DNA from: JAISGQ01 sp045604945
GTDB lineage: Bacteria; Bacillota; Clostridia; Oscillospirales; Acutalibacteraceae
Direction: 5' to 3'
Length of the DNA: 28,407 nt
Assembly (NCBI GenBank): GCA_045604945.1
Contig: JAZUPA010000179.1
Coordinates: 1 to 28,407, forward strand
Positions 7,298-12,457 of this stretch are shown here, piece after piece. Made by a program: the position numbers and the translations under genes. Position 1 is the stretch's first letter, and every line of letters begins with the position of its first letter. Below the pieces are notes generated by a model. That model searched no databases, had not been told where the DNA came from, and worked only from the letters and a program-made list of their open reading frames with translations.

Positions 7298-8188
7298 ATG
7301 AAATATCTCGAAAAACACCCGATGATTATGATAGTTGTCGGAATAATCGGTATTTCCCTCTCTTCGATATTCGTAAAGTATTCCGCTGCCCCCTCCTCGG
7401 TCACTGCTATGTACCGCCTGCTGTGGACGGTGCTGCTTATGACCCCTATGGTGCTGGGGAAAAAGGACGTGCGCAGAGAGCTGTTTTCTGCCGACAGAAA
7501 AACCATTCTGCTCAGCGCCCTGAGCGGCGTTTTTCTGGCAATTCATTTTGTTCTGTGGTTTGAATCCCTTCGCCATACATCCGTTGCAAGCTCCACCACC
7601 ATAGTCTGCACAGAGGTCATCTGGGTAACTCTCGGATACTGCCTTTTCATGAAGGGCAGGCTTTCGGGAAAGGCAATATTCGCCATCGCCGTTACCCTTG
7701 CAGGCAGCGTTGTAATCGCCCTTGCCGACAGCTCTGCAGGCACCGCCCACCTTTACGGCGATATTCTCGCCCTCCTTGCTGCTGTCGCTGTGGGAATATA
7801 CACCCTCATCGGCAGAGCGGTGCGGAAATCAGCCTCCACCTCGGTTTATACCTACATAGTCTATATCTCCTGCGCCGCTGTGCTGACGGTCACTTCTCTC
7901 ATTGGCGGACACAGATTTGTTGCTGATTTCGAAATTTCCGCTGTTGTTGTGGGACTTCTTCTGGCTGTTTTCTCAACCATACTCGGTCACAGCATATTCA
8001 GCTGGTGTCTTAAATTCTTTTCCCCATCCTTTGTCTCCGCCTCAAAGCTCTGCGAGCCTGTTGTTGCGGCGATATTTGCGATCTTCCTGTTTGGCGAGAT
8101 TCCCTCTCTGCTGCAGGCTGCAGGTGCGCTGCTGGTTCTGGGGGGCGTGTTTTACTATTCAATAATAGAAAACAAAGTCAGTAAATGA
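7298..8188 (+). CDS. EamA/DMT-superfamily transporter
   Basis: The 296-aa protein has ten membrane segments in two homologous halves of five, the normal length and plan of drug/metabolite (EamA, formerly DUF6) transporters. The first half includes IVVGIIGISLSSIFVKYS and the helix pair with FLAIHFVLWFESLRHTSVAS; the second ends VVAAIFAIFLFGEIPSLLQA, a recurrent EamA motif. The substrate cannot be predicted; members export amino acids, nucleosides or other metabolites. ATG at 7298 follows AAGGTGATACC. The gene is followed after 2 bases by a 32-bp palindrome that may end transcription. Confidence 0.9.
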   Translation: MKYLEKHPMIMIVVGIIGISLSSIFVKYSAAPSSVTAMYRLLWTVLLMTPMVLGKKDVRRELFSADRKTILLSALSGVFLAIHFVLWFESLRHTSVASSTTIVCTEVIWVTLGYCLFMKGRLSGKAIFAIAVTLAGSVVIALADSSAGTAHLYGDILALLAAVAVGIYTLIGRAVRKSASTSVYTYIVYISCAAVLTVTSLIGGHRFVADFEISAVVVGLLLAVFSTILGHSIFSWCLKFFSPSFVSASKLCEPVVAAIFAIFLFGEIPSLLQAAGALLVLGGVFYYSIIENKVSK

Positions 8189-8190
8189 TT

Positions 8191-8222
8191 ACAGTGGATA
8201 TGACCTAAGTCATATCCACTGT
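8191..8222. repeat. 32-bp perfect palindrome, left copy
   Basis: Arms ACAGTGGATATGAC and GTCATATCCACTGT surround the loop CTAA. An identical copy with the same loop orientation lies exactly 400 bp downstream. It starts 2 bases after the EamA stop and lacks a U-tract. Confidence 0.95.
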
Positions 8223-8272
8223 TGAGCTTGTCGAAAAAGTCAAAATTCCCAACAATATTGATACAAATAAAA

Positions 8273-8537
8273 ATTATCCTTGCGGATAATTACCGGGAAT
8301 ATGTTCATCCGTAGGATGAACTATTAATTTCCCAAAGGGAAATATAACCCCCGCCGAGGGTTCCCAGCGTAAAACAGTCCACCGGACTGTTTTACTGCCC
8401 TCCTGCGGTTTTTGCAACGCAAAAGAGCATTTTCGCCCTCTGCGGAGGGCGATTCAAGGGGCGTTTTGCAACCAAAGGTTGCTTCAAGAAGCTTCGCTTC
8501 TTTGCCCTTAAAAATCCCACCACCTTTGAAAAGGTGG
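8273..8537. repeat. Multi-hairpin element, copy A
   Basis: This gene-free stretch is a chain of short-loop stems: ATTATCC/GGATAAT (8273-8290), GTTCATCC/GGATGAAC (8303-8321), ATTTCCC/GGGAAAT (8327-8343), AACCC/GGGTT (8346-8362), AAAACAGTCC/GGACTGTTTT (8371-8393), TCGCCCTC/GAGGGCGA (8433-8452), GCAACC/GGTTGC (8468-8482), AAGAAGC/GCTTCTT (8486-8502) and CCACCTTT/AAAGGTGG (8520-8537). The first six occur in the same order at 19336-19511 with compensated stem changes. I see no open reading frame in it. It may be a mobile repeat or a structured RNA. Confidence 0.85.
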
Positions 8538-8590
8538 ACGAAACTTTTGTTATTGTTATTTTTATAATATCAAGTTATTTGACAGTCTGT

Positions 8591-8622
8591 ACAGTGGATA
8601 TGACCTAAGTCATATCCACTGT
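8591..8622. repeat. 32-bp perfect palindrome, right copy
   Basis: The sequence is identical to 8191-8222, including the CTAA loop. It lies 7 bases past the stop codon of the minus-strand membrane protein that ends at 8630, where it could stop transcription. The two copies bracket the hairpin element and AT-rich flanks. Confidence 0.95.
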
Positions 8623-8629
8623 TTTCTGC

Positions 8630-9559
8630 TTATTCGCTTTTCTTAAGGAAGGAAACAAAGCTGCTGCTCTGAGCGGCGCGGTATCTGTTGAGGATGAAAA
8701 TCATGCCTGCCACTGCCAGAGCACAGACTGCACAGATCAATGCATCCACTGTGTTACCGCCGTGATGAATTCTTATAATTCTAAATCCGCCCAGGATAAG
8801 TACAGCTGCAGCAATCGCCAACAGTACGGTCACAATTACTCCCAGAGCATTTGCAGTGGATTCTGCTTTTTTAAGTGCGGATGAAGTGACGCCGTGATCG
8901 TCGCTGCTGAGAAGCTTCTTCATCTTCGAGCATGCTGCATTTGAGCTCACCGCAAACAGAACACTCATTATCACCGTAAGAATCACATAGCCTATTATCA
9001 CCAGCTCTGCTGTCTCAGGCTCGGAAATCCTCACTCCGCTTATGCCTTCACCAATGGTAATATATGAGGATAACAGTCCATTAAGCGATGCTGCGCCGAC
9101 GATGACTGCACCGATCATCAGAAAGCCCGCTGCACCGGCTGAGGAGATTCTGTCTCTGAGTACTTTCATGAATTCACCTGTATCCTCTTCGGTGCATTTA
9201 TCTGAAGGAGCTGTTGTGATTTTACGCATAGTGAGGATGAGCATAATAGCTGCAGGAAGCATCAGAAGCAATGATATCAGGAAAATATCTCCGCCCGGGA
9301 TCGTGAGGGAATTCCACTTTGTCCAGCGTCCGTTTTCTGTAACAGTGCTCCATGTTCCTGTGCCGAAGATATAGTCAACAGACTGCGTTCCGAAGGCGTT
9401 GGCAATTTTCGACGCTGTGGCAAGCATTTTCAATACAGCGGCAGCAACAGCCAGAACTGACGCTGTTATTGCCTTTGAAGAAAAATTCTCATAGCGCCAG
9501 CCGTACTTTCTGCGGTATTCGGTAAGTGATTTCTTCATTGATGCGTTTTCAGATTTCAT
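8630..9559 (-). CDS. Unknown multi-pass membrane protein
   Basis: I do not recognise this 309-aa protein. Residues about 1-25 are basic and cytoplasmic (KKSLTEYRRKYGWRYENF). Six hydrophobic segments follow, with a soluble loop after the first containing FGTGTWSTVTENGRWTKW and a cytoplasmic charged loop in the middle. The C-terminus is LNRYRAAQSSSFVSF plus a short basic tail. No catalytic motif is visible. ATG at 9559 follows AAGGAGAACGAATC. A decayed copy of its C-terminal end lies immediately upstream, so the family has been duplicated here. Channel, sensor or holin-like roles are all possible; none is supported. Confidence 0.7.
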   Translation of the reverse strand: MKSENASMKKSLTEYRRKYGWRYENFSSKAITASVLAVAAAVLKMLATASKIANAFGTQSVDYIFGTGTWSTVTENGRWTKWNSLTIPGGDIFLISLLLMLPAAIMLILTMRKITTAPSDKCTEEDTGEFMKVLRDRISSAGAAGFLMIGAVIVGAASLNGLLSSYITIGEGISGVRISEPETAELVIIGYVILTVIMSVLFAVSSNAACSKMKKLLSSDDHGVTSSALKKAESTANALGVIVTVLLAIAAAVLILGGFRIIRIHHGGNTVDALICAVCALAVAGMIFILNRYRAAQSSSFVSFLKKSE

Positions 9560-9576
9560 GATTCGTTCTCCTTTTC

Positions 9577-9690
9577 TTAAATAAGCTTTATAAAGTTTCT
9601 GCTCTGATTCGCACGGTATTTATTGAAGATATGTACCATACCGCACACAGCCAGAGGCTCCACTGCATTGATTATGATTTCCCACAAAAC
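9577..9690 (-). pseudogene. C-terminal remnant of a paralogue of the 8630-9559 protein
   Basis: On the minus strand, in the frame ending at the TAA (9577-9579), the sequence reads EIIINAVEPLAVCGMVHIF then NKYRANQSRNF. This aligns with the end of the neighbouring protein, ALICAVCALAVAGMIFILNRYRAAQSSSF. An in-frame TGA lies just upstream at about 9692-9694 and no start or N-terminal part remains. It is therefore a truncated, decayed duplicate and not a gene. The 9691-9765 stretch beyond it is AT-rich, with no feature I can support. Confidence 0.75.
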
Positions 9691-9765
9691 CCCTCATTCC
9701 AATTGTGCTCTATACCAAACAAACACATGAAATGGTATTTTTTGCTCACGGAAAATAAAAAAACA

Positions 9766-10161
9766 TCAGGAATCTGAAAAAAGATTGATAAGCCACGCTT
9801 CGTCCTCCTCGTCGCGCAGTCCTCGATTGCGCGCAAATACTCGTCTTGCTTTCTGCAGATTGCGGTAAACGGTGGCTTCGCTCATCGCAAGGGTATCGCT
9901 GGCTTTTCTCACCCTGAGAGTTACCGTTCCCTTTCTTGTAAGCTCCGACGGGCGTGTAAAATACACCGCCCTGACGCAGTTGAGCACGTCCCTGCCGTCC
10001 GACTCCCTCATCAGCTCGTCGATGGTTTTGCTGACCGCGCTGAGGTCATCGATGGATGGGTCCGAAATGCAAAGCTCGGAAATAGCCCCCTCCCCGGGAC
10101 ATCCGCACATGGAATAGAGACGAAAGGCGCTTATGCAGTAGTCGTGGTTGTTGTCATGCAT
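9766..10161 (-). CDS. Small HTH protein, LexA-box controlled, sigma region 4/ArpU-like
   Basis: The 131-aa protein has a C-terminal helix-turn-helix, LAMSEATVYRNLQKARRVF (near residues 91-109), preceded by KGTVTLRVRKASDT, which resembles sigma-70 region 4 and the ArpU/RinA phage late-gene regulators. The N-terminal half (MHDNNHDYCISAFRLYSMCG) holds several Cys and is not recognised. The start at 10161 is chosen because AGGAGG lies 10 bases upstream and its A is shared with the TGA stop of the upstream zinc-finger gene, a coupled pair. The longer frame from 10275 would run back over that gene. A LexA box lies at the promoter of the pair, so expression should rise with DNA damage if LexA is released. 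Confidence 0.72.
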   Translation of the reverse strand: MHDNNHDYCISAFRLYSMCGCPGEGAISELCISDPSIDDLSAVSKTIDELMRESDGRDVLNCVRAVYFTRPSELTRKGTVTLRVRKASDTLAMSEATVYRNLQKARRVFARNRGLRDEEDEAWLINLFSDS

Positions 10162-10319
10162 CAGTTGCTGTCCTCCTGTGCTGCGCAGCTTTCGCAGTAC
10201 AGACCTGCCTCGGTGCGTATTATCCGCTCGTTCTCCATTATCGGATCTCCACACTCCCTGCAAAAACCTATGCACTGTATTTTTAAATCAATATCCGGTA
10301 ATTCGCTGCCGATGGTCAT
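10161..10319 (-). CDS. 52-aa C4 zinc-finger protein (DksA/TraR- or Gin-like finger)
   Basis: This short gene reads MTIGSELPDIDLKIQCIGF, then CRECGDPIMENERIIRTEAG, then LYCESCAAQEDSN. Cys20-x2-Cys23, 18 residues, Cys42-x2-Cys45 form a C4 zinc site. The CGDPI after the second Cys is typical of the DksA/TraR finger; Gin-type anti-sigma proteins also have a small C4 site. Its stop overlaps the ATG of the HTH gene by one base. Upstream are GGAGGGTG, a -35/-10 promoter and a LexA box. The coupling suggests the two proteins act together on transcription (inference). Confidence 0.7.
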   Translation of the reverse strand: MTIGSELPDIDLKIQCIGFCRECGDPIMENERIIRTEAGLYCESCAAQEDSN

Positions 10320-10347
10320 TTCCTTTTCACCCTCCGCTTTATTTTAT

Positions 10348-10361
10348 CGAACATATGTTCT
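10348..10361 (-). promoter_or_regulatory. LexA (SOS) box of the zinc-finger/HTH pair
   Basis: CGAACATATGTTCT matches the Gram-positive LexA consensus CGAACRNRYGTTYG at 13 of 14 positions. It lies just downstream of the -10 element and about 30 bases before the start codon at 10319, where bound LexA would block transcription. Confidence 0.88.
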
Positions 10362-10367
10362 AGATAA

Positions 10368-10396
10368 ATATTACACCTTTTGCTCCCGGATGTCAA
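10368..10396 (-). promoter_or_regulatory. Promoter of the zinc-finger/HTH pair
   Basis: On the minus strand the -35 is TTGACA (10391-10396), the spacer is 17 bases and the -10 is TAATAT (10368-10373). The LexA box begins 6 bases downstream. Confidence 0.75.
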
Positions 10397-10431
10397 TTGG
10401 CAAATCTGCAAAATTTAATTGCTCCCTGACG

Positions 10432-10460
10432 TTGACATTATACAAATAAGGTAATATAAT
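10432..10460 (+). promoter_or_regulatory. Consensus promoter of the XRE repressor gene
   Basis: TTGACA (10432-10437), a 17-base spacer and TATAAT (10455-10460) form a perfect sigma-A consensus. The start site should fall near 10467, leaving a leader of about 29 bases with GGAGGG before the ATG. It diverges from the LexA-controlled promoter. Confidence 0.85.
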
Positions 10461-10495
10461 TTGGATAACACAACTTTTTTTGGTGGAGGGATTTT

Positions 10496-11086
10496 ATGAA
10501 CAGGATCTCAGATTTCAGAACGCGCCTTGAGGAGATGCTCACAGAGCGCGGTATCAGGGCTTCTCAGCTCAGCCGCGATTCGGGAGTCAACAAGGCGACA
10601 ATATCTCAGTACCTGAAAGGTGTTTACGAACCCAAACGAGAGCAGCTTTGCAAAATCGCCGATGCCCTGGGGGTCAACGCAGAATGGCTGGAGGGCTACG
10701 ATACGGTGAAGTATGCAGGGGATGACCCCGAGTCTGTATGCAGGGTATGTGTCTATTCATTGGACAATCTCACAGACCCCATCCGCGCTGAGGTATGTCA
10801 CCCGCAATACGGCAGCTGCTTCTATGTGGAGGCGGATGACCATCTGTATCCCGCCGCCTGCAGGGGCGACCTTGTGCTGATAAGTCCCGGGGAGCGCCCC
10901 GATAACGGCAATGCCGCACTGCTTTCCTTCAGGGAGTATTACGGACTTTACATCTACAGGCTCTGCTCCGACGGCGTTGAGCTGTGCTGCACAAACGGCT
11001 ATTATCCCCCTGTCAAGGTGCGCGGCGACGAGCTTGGCGAGCTTAATGTTGTCGGAAAGGTAATCATGAGTATTCATAAATGGTAA
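10496..11086 (+). CDS. XRE-family repressor with a degenerate S24/CI-type domain
   Basis: The 196-aa protein has an N-terminal XRE helix-turn-helix (residues 7-66; RASQLSRDSGVNKATISQYL, then PKREQLCKIADALGVNAEWL). Residues 100-192 follow the CI/LexA C-terminal fold, with FYVEADDHLYPA, CRGDLVLISPG, and the closing VVGKVIMSIHKW. The catalytic pair is missing: the Ser of GDSM aligns with Asp115 in ADDHLYP, and the Lys of TVKR aligns with Tyr154 in YIYRL. It should dimerise and bind DNA but not cleave itself. It is divergent from the LexA-controlled pair and has a very strong promoter, so it may repress neighbouring genes or itself. Three 23-bp repeats start at its last codons. A phage-type origin is possible. 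Confidence 0.85.
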   Translation: MNRISDFRTRLEEMLTERGIRASQLSRDSGVNKATISQYLKGVYEPKREQLCKIADALGVNAEWLEGYDTVKYAGDDPESVCRVCVYSLDNLTDPIRAEVCHPQYGSCFYVEADDHLYPAACRGDLVLISPGERPDNGNAALLSFREYYGLYIYRLCSDGVELCCTNGYYPPVKVRGDELGELNVVGKVIMSIHKW

Positions 11087-11149
11087 TCCTGATTCCCAAA
11101 AATTGCGATTCCTGATTACCATAAAATGCGATTCCTGATTACCATATAT
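11081..11149. repeat. Three tandem 23-bp iteron-like repeats
   Basis: Units 11104-11126 and 11127-11149 share TGCGATTCCTGATTACCATA and differ only in the last three bases. Unit 11081-11103 (TGGTAATCCTGATTCCCAAA...) is a diverged copy in register that overlaps the repressor stop codon. GGTAAT recurs just after the array (11151-11156). Even spacing near two helical turns suggests a protein-binding array. Confidence 0.8.
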
Positions 11150-11198
11150 TGGTAATAAATTAAACTTAATATAATCAGAAAGAAAAAGAGTTATATTG

Positions 11199-11232
11199 AA
11201 TCAATCAATTATTGATGCGGTGATTGATTTTT
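11199..11232 (+). terminator. Terminator of the XRE repressor gene
   Basis: Stem AATCAATCA/TGATTGATT (11199-11207, 11221-11229) is followed directly by TTT. The stem is AT-rich with a 13-base loop, so strength is modest. Confidence 0.55.
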
Positions 11233-11252
11233 GCTCTGCAGCCTTCTGACAA

Positions 11253-11285
11253 TAAAAATTAACCGCCCTGCAAAGCAGAGCGGTT
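11253..11285 (-). terminator. Terminator of the lexA operon
   Basis: Stem AACCGC-CTGC / GCAG-GCGGTT with one mismatch (11261-11285) and an AAA/TTT loop; reading on the minus strand it is followed by AATTTTTATT. It lies 16 bases past the stop codon at 11302. It could also work on the + strand, where TTTT ends the stem. Confidence 0.75.
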
Positions 11286-11301
11286 TTCCTGTTTAAATTT
11301 A

Positions 11302-12444
11302 TCAGAGCAGCCCTTTCAGGAGACCGATTATATCGTACAGTCCCGAAAGCTGAACTGCTGCAGCACCTGCTGCAATAATGGCAATTATCAGGGGCAGCAC
11401 CCACCATTTGCTTTTCTTCTTCGGTGCTGCAGGCTGAGCCTTTTCTGCTTCGGGCTCTTCGGATTCAGATTCTTCAGCTGCTTCAGGCTCTTCGGCTGAT
11501 TCGCTGACAGGCTCCTCTTCGGGTTCCTTCTCACCGCAGTGGCAGCAGTGGCAGCATTCCTCGCAGTCAGAATCGGAATCCTCATCATCCTCGCAGCAGT
11601 CGCAGTCTTCACCGCAGTGACACTCTTCACCGCAGTGACATCCCTCTGCAAGCTTTTCGGAAAATTCGGTATTGAGCTTTTCAAGGGCAGCCAGTATCTC
11701 TATCGCCTTTTCATCTCCCTGCTCTGCCATGGCGTGGGTTCTGGGAAGTCCCTCCCAGCTTGTGTGTCCCATGGGCAGCTCGGGCAGAATTCCCTTTGCA
11801 GCCAGCTCATCCTCATATTTCCATGCGTTTGTAACCTCGTCAGGGGCGATGCCCGTCAGGTATTCATCGCCCTCGGTTATCTCTTCAAAATCCTCAGGCA
11901 TTTCCCATTCGCCGTCCTTGAGGAACAGATCGTCAACCATGACGCAGCAGTAATCCTCATCATCCTGCTGAGAAAGCCGCGCACCGCACTCGGGACACTC
12001 AAGACAGCGTCCGCCGTCGAAGTCAATCTCAACATCGGACATCTCCACCTCTTCACCGCACCCCTCGCACTCAAAGCCGAAGTTTTCTGTGAACAGGCGC
12101 ATAAGGGACAGCTTGCCTTCAAAATATTCAAACTTCATGAATACTATGTCGCAGCAGTTATCCCAGTCGCTGTAGAAATCGCCGCTGAGCTCAGCATCGG
12201 GGGCTTTTTTGATAAAGCTGAGGAGGAAGTCAAGCACATGCTCGTGACCGTGACCCATGCTGAATATGGGCTCTCCTTCCAGAGAAAATGCATAATCCTC
12301 CTCTCCGAAAAAGTCTGCTACTTCCTCTTCGTCATAGTCCTCATAAAGATGAGGACCCAGCTCTTCAACAAAGGTTTTTGCGAAAAGCTCTATATGCTTT
12401 TCGTCCTTGAGAGCAATATTGAGACATCCTGCGGTACAACCCAT
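11302..12444 (-). CDS. Acidic tail-anchored protein with zinc ribbon and metallothionein-like Cys cluster
   Basis: I do not recognise this 380-aa family. Residues 1-120 are an acidic domain with GHGHEH at 64-69. A zinc-ribbon pattern follows: C126-x2-C129 and C147-x2-C150-x2-C153. Residues 269-303 hold 13 Cys and 4 His in GCHCGEECHCGEDCDCC and DCEECCHCCHCG, resembling a metallothionein or a heavy-metal/zinc storage cluster. A Glu/Ser/Pro-rich stretch (304-337), a KKKSK basic patch and one membrane segment (347-365) close the protein, so it is tail-anchored with the bulk in the cytoplasm. ATG at 12444 has AAGGAG 9 bases upstream, within the end of the preceding gene's region. It is the last gene of the lexA operon. 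Confidence 0.72.
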   Translation of the reverse strand: MGCTAGCLNIALKDEKHIELFAKTFVEELGPHLYEDYDEEEVADFFGEEDYAFSLEGEPIFSMGHGHEHVLDFLLSFIKKAPDAELSGDFYSDWDNCCDIVFMKFEYFEGKLSLMRLFTENFGFECEGCGEEVEMSDVEIDFDGGRCLECPECGARLSQQDDEDYCCVMVDDLFLKDGEWEMPEDFEEITEGDEYLTGIAPDEVTNAWKYEDELAAKGILPELPMGHTSWEGLPRTHAMAEQGDEKAIEILAALEKLNTEFSEKLAEGCHCGEECHCGEDCDCCEDDEDSDSDCEECCHCCHCGEKEPEEEPVSESAEEPEAAEESESEEPEAEKAQPAAPKKKSKWWVLPLIIAIIAAGAAAVQLSGLYDIIGLLKGLL

Positions 12445-12457
12445 TATCTTCTTCTCC

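Noticed and set aside
8273..8537. Hairpin chain as a CRISPR array
   Set aside because: The stems differ from one another, spacing is uneven and there are no repeat-spacer units or cas genes.
10162..10275. N-terminal extension of the HTH protein from an ATG at 10275
   Set aside because: That stretch is better explained by the zinc-finger gene in another frame, and AGGAGG supports the start at 10161.
9560..10495. Complete prophage or integrative element
   Set aside because: Regulators of phage type are present, but there is no integrase, structural gene or attachment repeat in the window.
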